From JAMXLO01 sp963719805 (GTDB lineage: Bacteria > Pseudomonadota > Alphaproteobacteria > Acetobacterales > Acetobacteraceae), in the NCBI GenBank assembly GCA_963719805.1, contig CAVRDF010000001.1:558001-622000 (forward strand): 64,000 bases of DNA. The letters run 5' to 3'. The position numbers and the translations under genes are program-made. The stretch's first letter is position 1; each line of letters opens with the position of its first letter. A model generated the notes under the pieces. That model was given only the letters and a program-made list of their open reading frames with translations, was not told the origin of the DNA and did no database searches. Shown here piece by piece: positions 7,474 to 16,836 of this stretch.

Positions 7474-9099
7474 GTTGCTCACATAACCGTCCGCCACATC
7501 GCTTGCGACGCGTTCGCTTGCGCGCCGCGACGGGTCGCCGTAGCCGCCACCGCCGCCGACGGCGAGCGTCACCACATCGCCTTTCTGCAACATCACCTCG
7601 TCCTTCGAGCGAAGCCGTATGGTCTGGCCGCCACGGCGGATTTCGCAGAACCCGGTGCTGCCTGGCTCGCCACCGAACAATCCGTCTGCCTGGCGGCGGA
7701 ACCGGTCGCTGTACAGCGCCAGCTTTACCTCATCCGTCAGCACCTCGAAGCGCCGCAGGAAACCCAGCCCGCCACGGTATTCGCCGGCCCCGGCACTACC
7801 CGGCCGCAGGCTGTATTCCAGCACGCGGAAGAATCCGAAGTCCTGATCCAGCGCCTCGATCGGCGTGTTCGAGCAGTTCGACAGCGGCCCATCCAGCGCA
7901 TCGCTGCCGTCCGCCGTAGCTGAGGCGCCGTATCCACCGCCGTATATCTCCAGATAGACCGACCAGCCATGCGGCTCCTGGTGCGAGAACACGCCGACTG
8001 TCGTGGTGTCGAAGCCGCAGGCGATCACCTGATCCGGCACCGCGTGGGCCAGCGCCTTCATCGTGGCATTCCAGGCGCGGAAACATGCCTCCATCCGTGC
8101 GCGCACTGGCGCCGGACGGCGCGGGTTCAACAGCGAGCCTTCCGGCGCGGTTATCGTCACCGGCCGTGCCGCACCGGCGTTGAACGGAATGTCCGGACTG
8201 GTCAGCACCGCCTTCACGCATGACAGCGCCGCCGACACGGTCGATGCGAACGGCGAATTCAAATGCCGCCGCACCTGCGGCGCGGTGCCGGTGAAGTCCA
8301 CCGCGACGCTGTCGCCGCTAACGGTGACGGTCGCGCGCACCGGCAATGGTGCGTCCAAATCGCCATCGTCGTCGATCGCGTCCTCGCCGCGGTACACGCC
8401 GTCTGGCACCGCGCGGATCGCGGCGCGCATGCGCGTCTCCGAATAGTCCTGTAACGCCGCCATCGCTGCCACCACCTTGTCCGCACAATAGCGCTCGGCG
8501 AGTTCCTTCACCCGCGCCATGCCGATGGCGTTGGCCGCCATCTGTGCATCGAAGTCGCCCATCGTCTGGTGGGGCACGCGTACGTTGGCGCGCAGCAGCC
8601 GCTCGAACATGCCGCCATGCCAGTCACGCGCCATGTTGAGCTTCAGCGGCGGGATGATCAGTCCCTCAGCCCAGACATCCGTCGCCGCCGGATTGAGACC
8701 CGGACTGCCGCCGCCGAGATCGAGGTGATGTGCCACCGAAGCCGAAAACCCGATCAGCCGGCTGGCGAAAAAGATCGGATGGAACAGGAATACATCCTGT
8801 AGATGCTGACCGCCGGAATACGGATCGTTGATCGCGAAGAAGTCGCCTTCCTGCAATTCCTCGAGCGGATACATCGCGGCACAGGGCTGAAATATGTGCC
8901 CGATCGTACCGAGCTGCATCGGTATCAGCTCGGCCTGCGCAACCGTGTTGCCACGCGCGTCGAGCAGCGCCGCCGAGCCGTCGCGAGCCTCACGTAGAAC
9001 CGTGGAGAATGCCGAGCGCACCAGCTTGGCGCCCATCTCGCGTGCCGCGGCGATCAACGCCTGGGTGATGATCGCGTAATCGACCGGATCGAGCGTCAT
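7453..9099 (-). CDS. hyuB: Hydantoinase B / 5-oxoprolinase beta-type subunit
   Basis: A 548-residue HyuB-type protein, the partner of HyuA in ATP-dependent hydantoinases, 5-oxoprolinases and acetone-carboxylase-like enzymes. Family landmarks include DPVDYAIITQAL at the N-terminus, ARDGSAALLDARG, NDPYSGGQHLQDV (metal-site region) and a Gly-rich AVGGGGGYGDP near the end. The start codon overlaps the hyuA stop by 4 bp, so the pair is translationally coupled. The final residues (VSNVSLREA) fall inside the 7372-7473 repeat, so the natural C-terminus may have been replaced. The cyclic amide or other substrate is not defined by sequence. Confidence 0.88.
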   Translation of the reverse strand: MTLDPVDYAIITQALIAAAREMGAKLVRSAFSTVLREARDGSAALLDARGNTVAQAELIPMQLGTIGHIFQPCAAMYPLEELQEGDFFAINDPYSGGQHLQDVFLFHPIFFASRLIGFSASVAHHLDLGGGSPGLNPAATDVWAEGLIIPPLKLNMARDWHGGMFERLLRANVRVPHQTMGDFDAQMAANAIGMARVKELAERYCADKVVAAMAALQDYSETRMRAAIRAVPDGVYRGEDAIDDDGDLDAPLPVRATVTVSGDSVAVDFTGTAPQVRRHLNSPFASTVSAALSCVKAVLTSPDIPFNAGAARPVTITAPEGSLLNPRRPAPVRARMEACFRAWNATMKALAHAVPDQVIACGFDTTTVGVFSHQEPHGWSVYLEIYGGGYGASATADGSDALDGPLSNCSNTPIEALDQDFGFFRVLEYSLRPGSAGAGEYRGGLGFLRRFEVLTDEVKLALYSDRFRRQADGLFGGEPGSTGFCEIRRGGQTIRLRSKDEVMLQKGDVVTLAVGGGGGYGDPSRRASERVASDVADGYVSNVSLREA

Positions 9100-11114
9100 G
9101 ACATTTGCCTTCGCAGGAAGATGTTGCCGCCCGCGTCGCGCGTGGCCTGCCAGTTCGGCGGCACCCAGATGGTGGAGCTGTAGCTTTCCAGCAGAGCTGG
9201 TCCCGCCACGACTGTATCGCGCCGTAGTGACGCTGCCGTCAGCAATCCGGCCGATACGCTGTGCTCGCCGGCGCGCACCGACGCTTCCGTTGGGCCTTGC
9301 AACGTCATTGGACGCTCGGTGAAGTCCGGCAATGTCCCCAGTTTGCGCCGGATGCCAAAGCGCAGGCCGACGATTTCCACACGTCGGCCTGCTTCACCGC
9401 CGTGGCGATACAACCGGTAATGCGCGGCGGCGAACCGCTCCGTCAGATCGCCGACTGTCAGCGACGCCAGGAGGGCCGGATCGAGATCCACCGCGACCTC
9501 GAACGCCTGTCCGACGAAACGCATGTCGGCGCTCAGCGTGAAGTCGAGCGCTCCATGCAGACCAAGCTCGCGGAACTCGCCCTCCGCTCGCGCACGAAAT
9601 CCGGCGAACGCGTCGCGCAGCACGCCAGGTGCCGTGTCATCCAGCAGGGTGCGCCGCGTCACACCCGCGGTCCGGATGTAGTCGGCCGAGATCAGTCCCA
9701 GCGCCGACACCACGCCAGGATTGGGCGGCACCAGGATTTCGCGCACGCCGAGTTCATCAGCGATCTCCGCCGCCAGCAAGGGGCCCGCACCACCGAACGG
9801 CAGCAGCACATAGTCGCGCGGATCGCGTCCGCGCTCTGTTGAAACAAGCTGGATCGCGCGCACGATGTTGGCGACCGCAAGCCGGATTGCCGCCGCCGCC
9901 GCCCCTGCGACGTCACACCCGAGTTGCCGCGCGATCGGCGCGAACGCGGCATGTGCGCGGTCTGCATCCAGGCGCATCGCACCACCGAGAAACGCCTCAG
10001 GCCGGATGGTGCCGCGCACCACATGGGCATCGGTTATCGTCGGCTGCGTGCCGCCACGGCCATAACACGCCGGTCCCGGATCGGCCCCCGCACTGCGCGG
10101 CCCGACGCGCAGCATTCCGCCATCGTCGATCCAAACGAGGCTGCCTCCGCCCGCCCCGACCGAGACGATGTCGAGCACCGGCGTGCGTACTGGCAGGCCG
10201 TCGATCTCGGTTTCCGCCGCGATGGACGGCTCGCCGTTTTCCACCAGCGATACGTCGGTCGACGTGCCGCCCATATCGAAGGTGATCAGGTTGCCGCGCC
10301 CCGAACGGCTGGCCTGCCGGATAGCGCCCACCACGCCGGCGGCAGGTCCGCTGAACAGGGCGGTGATCGCGTTGCTGCGCATTGCCGCCGCCGGCAGGCG
10401 TCCGCCATTCGATTGCATCACGCTGAAATGTCCGGCGAAGCCGTTCTCGCGCAGGCGTGCTTCGAACCGATCCAGATAGCGATCGATCACCGGCTGCACA
10501 TAAGCGGACAGCATGGTGGTACTGGCGCGTTCGTATTCTCGGAACTCGCGCGCGATCTCGTGCGAGCAGGCAATGCGTAAATCGGGCAACGCGCCCGCGA
10601 TCAGCGAACGCAGGCGTTGTTCGTGCACAGGCGCGGCATAAGCCGAGAGCAGGCAGATCGCCACCGCATCGTACTGGCCCGCGGCGAGCGCCGGGATCAG
10701 CGCATCGCGCACCGCTGTCTCGTCCAGCCGCACCACCACCTTACCGGCCGCGTCGATCCGTTCGGCGACCTCGAAGCAATCGCGCCGCGCCACAGGGGGC
10801 TGTGGCTTGGCATAGCGCAGCTCATAGATGTTGCGACGATCGTGGCGCTGCATGAAGGGAATGTCGCGGAAGCCACGCGTGGTGACGAAGGCGATGCGCG
10901 CGCCCTTGCGCTCGAGAATTGCATTTGTCGCGACCGTCGATCCGTGCACCAGATCGGTGACACCGGCGGCGGCAATATCGCCGGCGCCGAGCGCCGCGAA
11001 CGCGCCAATGTCCGGGCTCGCCGGCGTGCTGGGAACCTTCGCTATCGTCACCTGTCCATCGGCGATCGCAACCAGATCGGTGAATGTGCCGCCAACTTCG
11101 ATACCAACGCGCAT
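9096..11114 (-). CDS. hyuA: Hydantoinase A / 5-oxoprolinase alpha-type subunit
   Basis: A 672-residue ATP-binding subunit with the sugar-kinase/Hsp70-like fold. GIEVGGTFTDLV is the first phosphate loop, HGSTVATNAILERKG follows, and ITFDMGGTSTDVSLV is the second ATP-binding motif; FGGAGPL lies in the C-terminal half. ATG 11114 is chosen because the protein then begins exactly at the phosphate loop and AAGGAG lies 6 bases upstream; a longer in-frame start exists at 11141. With HyuB it should couple ATP hydrolysis to opening a cyclic amide such as hydantoin or 5-oxoproline. Divergent from the Mn catalase gene. Confidence 0.9.
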   Translation of the reverse strand: MRVGIEVGGTFTDLVAIADGQVTIAKVPSTPASPDIGAFAALGAGDIAAAGVTDLVHGSTVATNAILERKGARIAFVTTRGFRDIPFMQRHDRRNIYELRYAKPQPPVARRDCFEVAERIDAAGKVVVRLDETAVRDALIPALAAGQYDAVAICLLSAYAAPVHEQRLRSLIAGALPDLRIACSHEIAREFREYERASTTMLSAYVQPVIDRYLDRFEARLRENGFAGHFSVMQSNGGRLPAAAMRSNAITALFSGPAAGVVGAIRQASRSGRGNLITFDMGGTSTDVSLVENGEPSIAAETEIDGLPVRTPVLDIVSVGAGGGSLVWIDDGGMLRVGPRSAGADPGPACYGRGGTQPTITDAHVVRGTIRPEAFLGGAMRLDADRAHAAFAPIARQLGCDVAGAAAAAIRLAVANIVRAIQLVSTERGRDPRDYVLLPFGGAGPLLAAEIADELGVREILVPPNPGVVSALGLISADYIRTAGVTRRTLLDDTAPGVLRDAFAGFRARAEGEFRELGLHGALDFTLSADMRFVGQAFEVAVDLDPALLASLTVGDLTERFAAAHYRLYRHGGEAGRRVEIVGLRFGIRRKLGTLPDFTERPMTLQGPTEASVRAGEHSVSAGLLTAASLRRDTVVAGPALLESYSSTIWVPPNWQATRDAGGNIFLRRQMS

Positions 11115-11218
11115 TCGTTGCTCCTTGCCACGAAGCAGCATGGCAGAGGCACTTTCGCGTGAACAGCCAACCGGAGCGCGTCCGCGCGGTTGCGGCTTAC
11201 ATCCCGAAGGAGATTGCC

Positions 11219-11962
11219 ATGTTCATTCACCGGCCAGACCCAATTCATCAGGTTCGCGTTGACACTCCCGACCCTGTATTCGCGGAGAAGCTGCTGGAGC
11301 AGTTCGGTGGCGCGACCGGCGAACTTTCCGCCGCGCTGACCTATTTCACCCAGTCTTTCCACACGGAAGACCAGGGAATTCGTGACATGCTGCAGAACAT
11401 CGCGACCGAGGAATTCGGCCATCTGGAGATGATCGCGCTGATGATCGAGCAGCACACCAAGCGGGCCAAGCAGAAGGCGCAGGAGAAAGCGTTCGGCAGC
11501 ACGTTGTTTGCTGTCCGCGGCTATGGTCCGCACTTGGTGGACTCACGCGGCAGCACTTGGGATGCGCGTTATGTCAACGAAGGCGGCAACGTGGTGCGCG
11601 ATTTGCGCGCCGACATCGCTGCGGAGGCCGGCGCGCTCGCCACGTATGAAACTCTGCTGCATCAGGCGCCAGACGATGGAACGCGGGAGGCATTGCGCCA
11701 TCTGGCGACGCGCGAGGTCGCCCATGCGCGCATGTTCATGAAGGCGCTGGAGTCGATGGACAAGCTGGAGGATCCGATTTTCGGCGATCTGAAGCCGGAC
11801 GACACCGTCGATGTCTATTTCAACCTCACGGAGGGCCCGGAAGCGGAGAGGCGTGGTCCATGGAACAGCGAACCTGACTTCCACATTCGCGACCTGACCA
11901 AGCCTCAAGGCGGCGGCGCGGGAGCCACACAGCAGACGAGGCATTCGCCGCAGACCAAGTAG
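11219..11962 (+). CDS. Manganese catalase
   Basis: A 247-residue non-haem dimanganese catalase that dismutates hydrogen peroxide. The ligand set of the four-helix bundle is visible: Glu35 (GELSAALTYF), Glu65 and His68 (EEFGHLE), Glu136 (AAEAGALATYE) and Glu166/His169 (REVAHARMF). The last 60 residues are the family's extended C-terminal tail. ATG 11219 has AAGGAG 7 bases before it. It is a single-gene unit divergent from hyuA; nothing in the 104-bp intergenic region identifies a regulator. Manganese catalases of this type often protect stationary or desiccated cells. Confidence 0.9.
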   Translation: MFIHRPDPIHQVRVDTPDPVFAEKLLEQFGGATGELSAALTYFTQSFHTEDQGIRDMLQNIATEEFGHLEMIALMIEQHTKRAKQKAQEKAFGSTLFAVRGYGPHLVDSRGSTWDARYVNEGGNVVRDLRADIAAEAGALATYETLLHQAPDDGTREALRHLATREVAHARMFMKALESMDKLEDPIFGDLKPDDTVDVYFNLTEGPEAERRGPWNSEPDFHIRDLTKPQGGGAGATQQTRHSPQTK

Positions 11963-11997
11963 CCACGCCGTCTCGCAACGCCGCAGAATGCAGGTTA

Positions 11998-12021
11998 GGC
12001 TCCCGCAATATTCAGGGAGCC
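11998..12021 (+). promoter_or_regulatory. Stem-loop covering the ribosome binding site of the next gene
   Basis: GGCTCCC (11998-12004) and GGGAGCC (12015-12021) form a perfect 7-bp stem with a 10-nt AT-rich loop. The right arm contains the only Shine-Dalgarno-like GGGAG before the ATG at 12026, so the folded form would hide it. It could instead be a weak terminator for the catalase transcript, but no T-run follows. Confidence 0.5.
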
Positions 12022-12025
12022 TGAC

Positions 12026-12874
12026 ATGCATTTCGGCGCCGCCATCTTCTTTACCGATTATTCAATCGGTCCGATCGAACTCGCACAGGCGCTGGAGGCG
12101 CGCGGCTTCGAGTCTCTATGGGCGCCGGAGCATTCGCACATCCCAGTCTCGCGCAAATCGGTGTTCCCGTCAGGCCCCGAGATGCCGAAGTTCTACTATG
12201 ACGTGATGGACCCGTTCGTCACATTGACCGCCGCGGCGGCGGCAACCAAGCGGCTTAAGGTCGGCACCGGCGTTTGCTTGGTGCAGCAGCGCGACCCGAT
12301 CCAGACAGCGAAGCTGGTTGCCTCGATCGATCAGATCTCGCGCGGGCGCTTCCTGTTCGGTATCGGCTCGGGCTGGAACGAAGACGAAATGGCGAACCAC
12401 GGCACGCCGTTCAAGTCACGCCACAAGATCGCGCGCGAGCGCATCGAGGCGATGAAGGTGATCTGGCGCGAGGAAAAAGCCGAGTATCATGGCAAATCCG
12501 TCAACTTCGATCCGATCTTCGCCTGGCCGAAGCCGGTGCAGAAGCCGCATCCTCCCATCCTGGTCGGCGGCATCTTTCCGCACGGCGCGCGGCGCGCGAT
12601 CCGCTATGGCGATGGCTGGATCCCGCACGCCAGCCGCCCCGAATACGACGAAGTCGCGGACTTCATGCCGCAGTTCCATACGATGGTGAAAGAGGCCGGA
12701 CGCGATCCCGCGTCACTGCCGATCACGTTGTTCCGCGTCGTCGAGGAAGTGGACAAGCTGCGGCACTATCGCGATCTCGGCGTCGATCGCGTGGTGATCA
12801 CCGTGCCATCGGAAGGGGCCGAGACAGTGATCCCACTGCTGGACCACTGGGCCGAGACGATACGGAAGGTTTAA
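12026..12874 (+). CDS. LLM-class flavin/F420-dependent oxidoreductase
   Basis: A 282-residue TIM-barrel protein of the bacterial luciferase-like superfamily, closest in style to the TIGR03619-type F420-dependent group. Landmarks are LWAPEHSHIP near residue 35, VGTGVCLVQQRDP, GRFLFGIGSGWNEDEM and VGGIFPHGARRAIRYGDGW. The cofactor could be F420 or FMN; the window has no F420 biosynthesis genes. The gene stands alone between the Mn catalase and a convergent thioesterase whose stop codon overlaps its own by two bases. Substrate unknown. Confidence 0.85.
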   Translation: MHFGAAIFFTDYSIGPIELAQALEARGFESLWAPEHSHIPVSRKSVFPSGPEMPKFYYDVMDPFVTLTAAAAATKRLKVGTGVCLVQQRDPIQTAKLVASIDQISRGRFLFGIGSGWNEDEMANHGTPFKSRHKIARERIEAMKVIWREEKAEYHGKSVNFDPIFAWPKPVQKPHPPILVGGIFPHGARRAIRYGDGWIPHASRPEYDEVADFMPQFHTMVKEAGRDPASLPITLFRVVEEVDKLRHYRDLGVDRVVITVPSEGAETVIPLLDHWAETIRKV

Positions 12875-13284
12875 CTGGTCGCGTACGTCGCGCGGCCGAT
12901 GGCAACCAGCGTGCCTTTCGCGTCCATCACGTCGACATCGACGATGCCGACGCTCTTGCCGGCACGCCGCACACGCGCGGTGACGGTAAGGTCGCTGTTC
13001 AGTGCCGGCCGCAGATAATCGACGCGGAAGTTTATCGTCGGCAGCGGCCGGCCTATCGTCATCACCAGCGCGTAGTCGCCGACTGTGTCGATGATCGAGG
13101 CGAGCGGTCCGCCATGCCATTGTCCCGAACCGGCAATCCGCTCGAATTCCGGGCGCATCGGCGCGGTCATGGTGACCTGCTGGCGCGCCGGATCTGCTTC
13201 GGTGACGATTAATCCGAGGAAGCGGATGAACGGCGATACCTGCAGCCGCTCCTGCAACTGCTCGGCCGTCAGGGCTTCGCTCAC
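12871..13284 (-). CDS. PaaI-type hotdog-fold thioesterase
   Basis: A 137-residue single hotdog domain. GQWHGGPLASIIDTVG is the PaaI-family active-site loop and helix, followed by strands ending DVDVMDAKGTLVAIGRATY. It should hydrolyse an acyl- or aryl-CoA. It is the last gene of a four-gene minus-strand operon (VOC protein, acyl-CoA ligase, MDR reductase, thioesterase) with ATGA-type overlaps, so it probably releases CoA at the end of that route or clears stalled CoA esters. Confidence 0.85.
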   Translation of the reverse strand: MSEALTAEQLQERLQVSPFIRFLGLIVTEADPARQQVTMTAPMRPEFERIAGSGQWHGGPLASIIDTVGDYALVMTIGRPLPTINFRVDYLRPALNSDLTVTARVRRAGKSVGIVDVDVMDAKGTLVAIGRATYATS

Positions 13285-14294
13285 GGCGTCACCACGATCT
13301 TGCCGAACACTTCGCGATCCTCGATCACCCGCAGCGCTTCGTCCGCTTCCGCCAATGGATAGGTCCGCTCCACCAGCGTATTCAGCTTGCCTTGCCGCAC
13401 AAGTTCCAGCAGTGCCTCGATATCGCTGCGCTGCCAGCCGTTGGAGCCGCGTATTTCCAGCTCGAATGTCCAGATGAAGCGGATGTCTTCCTTCGGGTCG
13501 TAGCCCGCCGTGGCACCACAGGTCAGCAACCGTCCGCCGACCTTCAGACAGCGCAGCGATTTCACCCAGGTGTCACCGCCGGTGAAGTTCACCACCACAT
13601 CCAATCCATTGCCGACATCGGCGCCACGCCGCGATGGCTTGCCGTACAGCGCGTATACTTCCTTGACGAAATCGCTCTCCGTGTAATTGATCAGCCGATC
13701 GGCGCCCAATTCGCGCAGTCGTGCCAGCTTCTGTTCCGAGCTGGCGCATGCGACGACTTCCGCGCCCGCCTGCTTCGCCAATTGCACGCAGCACACGCCG
13801 ACGCCGCCGCTGGCACCCAGGATCATCACCTTGTCGCCGCTGCGCACGTTGCCCTTGGATGCCAGCATGCGATGCGCGGTTCCGTACGCAACCGGTAGTG
13901 CAGCAGCGTCGGCAAAACTGACGTCGGCCGGAACCCGCACCAGCTGATGCGCTCGCGCGCGGCATAGTTCGGCAAGACCGCCATGCATCGTCTCGCCCAT
14001 CAGCCCGCCCTCGACGCGGTTGATCGGATCGACCAGCACGCGGTCACCGACTGACCAGCCATCGACACCGGGACCGATCGCGGCAATTTCCCCCGCGATG
14101 TCGAGTCCCATGATCAGCGGCATGGGCACCTTGATCCCGGGCATGCCACGCCTTGTGAACACGTCGTGGTAATTCAGCGACGAGGCGCGCACGCGCACCA
14201 GAACATCGCCTTCGCCGATTTCCGGGTCAGGAAAATCGGTGACGTAGTGCATGACTTCGGGTCCGCCGTGCTGGCGGACAACCATGGCTTTCAT
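13281..14294 (-). CDS. MDR-family quinone/enoyl reductase
   Basis: A 337-residue NAD(P)-dependent medium-chain dehydrogenase/reductase. GASGGVGVCCVQLAKQAGAE is the Rossmann nucleotide loop, and the GroES-like N-terminal half ends near residue 120. Structural zinc cysteines are absent, pointing to the quinone oxidoreductase / enoyl-reductase branch rather than zinc alcohol dehydrogenases. An Asp/Arg-rich insert around GKPSRRGADVGNG follows the Rossmann core. The stop overlaps the thioesterase start and its own start overlaps the CoA ligase stop, so it likely reduces an unsaturated CoA or aldehyde intermediate of that operon. Confidence 0.85.
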   Translation of the reverse strand: MKAMVVRQHGGPEVMHYVTDFPDPEIGEGDVLVRVRASSLNYHDVFTRRGMPGIKVPMPLIMGLDIAGEIAAIGPGVDGWSVGDRVLVDPINRVEGGLMGETMHGGLAELCRARAHQLVRVPADVSFADAAALPVAYGTAHRMLASKGNVRSGDKVMILGASGGVGVCCVQLAKQAGAEVVACASSEQKLARLRELGADRLINYTESDFVKEVYALYGKPSRRGADVGNGLDVVVNFTGGDTWVKSLRCLKVGGRLLTCGATAGYDPKEDIRFIWTFELEIRGSNGWQRSDIEALLELVRQGKLNTLVERTYPLAEADEALRVIEDREVFGKIVVTP

Positions 14295-15763
14295 CCGACC
14301 TCCAACATCGCCTGTTGTATCAGGCTCTTGCGATCGATTTTGTTGGTACTGGCGAGCGGCAGGTCATCGAGAAACCAGACTCGCCGCGGATGCTGATAGG
14401 CCGGCGCATTGGCCAGCGCAAACTGCTTGATGTCGTCCTCGGTGGCGTGCGTGCCGGCACGCGGGACGATGAACGCGACCGGTTTGTGCGCCTTCAGTTC
14501 ATCCGGCACAGGCACGACACAGGCCTGATGCACCGCCGGATGCTTCTCCAGCATCTTCTCGACTTCGCTGGGATAGATATTCTCGCCGCCGCAGACGAAC
14601 ATGTCGTCCGCCCGGCCGACGAAATAGTAGTAGCCTTCGGCATCGCGGTGAAACACGTCGCCGGTGATGTAGTAGCCATCGGGCGTCATGGCCTTGCGCG
14701 TCGCCTCGGGCAGCTTGTGGTAGCCGTTCATCAGCGCCGGGCAGCGCATCTCCATCACGCCCTCATCCGTCACTTCGACACCCTCGCGCATCAGACGAAG
14801 ATCCACCCCGGGATGCACGGCGCCGACGGATCGCGGCACGCGTTCGTCCGAGGCGAAGGCCACCGGGCCGGCTTCGGTGGTGCCATAACCGTGCAGGATG
14901 CGCGCATCGGGCAATGCCTGCCGGATCTGCTGCACCAACTGCTCGGACATCGGCGCCGAACCGATGCGCAAACTCCGCACCTGCGTCAGGTCCGCTGCAG
15001 CCATCGCCTCGCGTTCGCGCAGCATCATCGCGATCATCGTCGGCACGCCGGTGAGCGCGGTCACGCGATGACGCGACGCGGCCTCGATGTAGCCGCGCGC
15101 GGTGAACGACGGCAACAGCACGATGGTGCCGCCGTTGTTCAGCGTCACCTGCGACATCGACAGCCCGTTCATGTGGTACAGCGGTGCGGCAACCAGGACT
15201 CGCTGCCCAGGCGGCGGTGGCGGATTGGCGCGAATTTCCAGCACCCACAGGTGGCTCTGGTGCGACAGCACCACGCCCTTCGGCCGCCCGGTCGAACCCG
15301 ACGTGTAAAGGAACATCGCCGGTTCGGCCGGCTCGGCCTGCACCGCATCGAAGGCACCTTCGTCCAACACTGTCGCGAAGTCCGTATCGATGACCACCCG
15401 AGGCACCGCGTCGCGGAACAGCCCGCCGCGCGCCGTGTCGCACAGCACCAGGCGGACATCCGCGTCCTCGATGATGAAATTCACCGTGTCCGCCGGCAGC
15501 CGGTGGTTCACCGGGACCGACACCATGCCGGCGCGCATCGTGCCGAGAAACGCGATCAGGTATTCGGTGCGATTCGCTGCCAGGATCGCCACCCGATTGC
15601 CGCGCCGCAGCCCGCGCCGCAACAGACCGCGCGCGAACGCATCGCTGAGCCGCTGGACATCGCCGTAGGAAAACACCCGCTCCGCAGCACCGCCGTGGTC
15701 GATCAATGCCGGAGTTGACGGATCAATCGCCGCGATCGCGCTGCCGAGATTCCTGGCCGGCAT
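14291..15763 (-). CDS. AMP-forming acyl-CoA ligase
   Basis: A 490-residue ANL-superfamily enzyme that activates a carboxylic acid as acyl-AMP and then transfers it to CoA. The P-loop-like A3 motif is YTSGSTGRPKGVVLSHQ, GYGTTEAG is A5, and YYITGDVFHRD is A7. The catalytic lysine is in PLASTNKIDRKSL near the C-terminus. It is complete in length. It heads the enzymatic part of the operon after the VOC gene and 2 bp from it. Related proteins act on aromatic, terpenoid or medium/long-chain acids; the acid cannot be told here. Confidence 0.88.
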   Translation of the reverse strand: MPARNLGSAIAAIDPSTPALIDHGGAAERVFSYGDVQRLSDAFARGLLRRGLRRGNRVAILAANRTEYLIAFLGTMRAGMVSVPVNHRLPADTVNFIIEDADVRLVLCDTARGGLFRDAVPRVVIDTDFATVLDEGAFDAVQAEPAEPAMFLYTSGSTGRPKGVVLSHQSHLWVLEIRANPPPPPGQRVLVAAPLYHMNGLSMSQVTLNNGGTIVLLPSFTARGYIEAASRHRVTALTGVPTMIAMMLREREAMAAADLTQVRSLRIGSAPMSEQLVQQIRQALPDARILHGYGTTEAGPVAFASDERVPRSVGAVHPGVDLRLMREGVEVTDEGVMEMRCPALMNGYHKLPEATRKAMTPDGYYITGDVFHRDAEGYYYFVGRADDMFVCGGENIYPSEVEKMLEKHPAVHQACVVPVPDELKAHKPVAFIVPRAGTHATEDDIKQFALANAPAYQHPRRVWFLDDLPLASTNKIDRKSLIQQAMLEVG

Positions 15764-15765
15764 GA

Positions 15766-16611
15766 TCAGCCGCGGAATTCCAGCGTGACGCCGAAGGCCG
15801 CGCTTGCCGGCACCACGATGCGATCTGCGTCGCGCCGCACGCCCGCAATGCCACCCGATTGCAGGGCAGCCGCAGCTGCCTCAAGTGAGCGGGTGCGTAT
15901 CGTCAGCGCGGCCATGTATTCGTCGCGGCCGTCCCCGCCTGGCGCGGCGTCGCCGTATTCGCCGGCCAGTTCAGCCGGAGTGATTACGTCGAAGCGCGAC
16001 AAACCCACGGCCAGGGAACACCGCGCGCCGCTCTGCCGCACCGCGTCAGCGCCGAACATGCGGACGAACAGCGCGCGCAGCGAAGTGGGATCGCGTGCGG
16101 CGATCACCGCACGGTCAACGCCGACGGCGCCGTTGGCGTGATGCCGCCATTCGTCGCGCCACACCAGGTCACGCGTGAAGTGATGGCAGAAATACAGCCG
16201 TCCCGCCGGCACTGTACCCGCCTTCATCCGCACCGTGCGGAAGGTCGCGTCACGCGCACCATCGCTCAGTTCCACCGGGCGTGAGAACTCAAGCGGCGGC
16301 TCGACCGGAACGCCGGCGGCGTTCAATGCCGCGTAGACGGAGGCGGAATCGTCGGTGCCGAACACCAGCCCGTTCAGTCCGAAGGGCGAGGCCAGAACCT
16401 CCGCCCGCCGTGTGTCGCCGGGCTTCGCCGCGATCAATTCGAGATATTCGGTCCCGAGGATCGCGAGGTGGTTCATAGATCCCAGCGTGTGATAACCGCG
16501 CGGCGTCATCGTGAAGCCCAGCCGCTGATAGGTTTGCAAACCCGCATCGATCTGGTCACGCACGTTGACAACAACGTGATCGAGCGTCGGCATCGGCAAT
16601 GCTGTCGCCAT
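15766..16611 (-). CDS. VOC (glyoxalase-like) family protein
   Basis: A 281-residue protein opening with LDHVVVNVRD, the usual first strand of vicinal-oxygen-chelate (glyoxalase) domains. GSMNHLAILGTEYLELI is the paired metal-side strand. Two VOC-like halves seem present, the second weaker (about residues 165-280). Length and start resemble the glyoxalase-like group often found with catabolic CoA ligases. It is the first gene of the operon running to the thioesterase at 12871. Possible roles are an isomerase, a ring-cleavage dioxygenase or an epimerase; metal ligands cannot be fixed from sequence alone. Confidence 0.78.
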   Translation of the reverse strand: MATALPMPTLDHVVVNVRDQIDAGLQTYQRLGFTMTPRGYHTLGSMNHLAILGTEYLELIAAKPGDTRRAEVLASPFGLNGLVFGTDDSASVYAALNAAGVPVEPPLEFSRPVELSDGARDATFRTVRMKAGTVPAGRLYFCHHFTRDLVWRDEWRHHANGAVGVDRAVIAARDPTSLRALFVRMFGADAVRQSGARCSLAVGLSRFDVITPAELAGEYGDAAPGGDGRDEYMAALTIRTRSLEAAAAALQSGGIAGVRRDADRIVVPASAAFGVTLEFRG

Positions 16612-16699
16612 GGTTTCCCGCCCCGCATTCTTTTCACAGGATTGCGATGCTATTGCGATGAGCGCGCCATCGCCAGCCCTGGAGCTTAGCCAACAAAAA

Positions 16700-16723
16700 G
16701 GCGGCGCCTAAAGGGGCGCCGCC
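16700..16723 (-). terminator. Rho-independent terminator after ligD
   Basis: GGCGGCGCC (16700-16708) and GGCGCCGCC (16715-16723) make a perfect 9-bp GC stem with a 6-nt loop. Read on the minus strand the stem is followed by TTTTTGTTGG, a proper U-tract, so it should end the DUF4142-ligD transcript. The rest of 16612-16836 holds a second small hairpin (16752-16769) and no gene. Confidence 0.8.
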
Positions 16724-16836
16724 AAGTTTGGGGGGGAAACGTCACGCAGCGGGATGGCGGGCGCCATCCGCCGCACCCGAGAGATTGGCACATAAATCGC
16801 CAAATCAAGCTCACACTTACGCGCGCTACTTTTCTT

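Noticed and set aside
16752..16769. GGATGGC/GCCATCC hairpin as the ligD terminator
   Set aside because: No T-run follows; the neighbouring stem at 16700-16723 is longer and has a U-tract.
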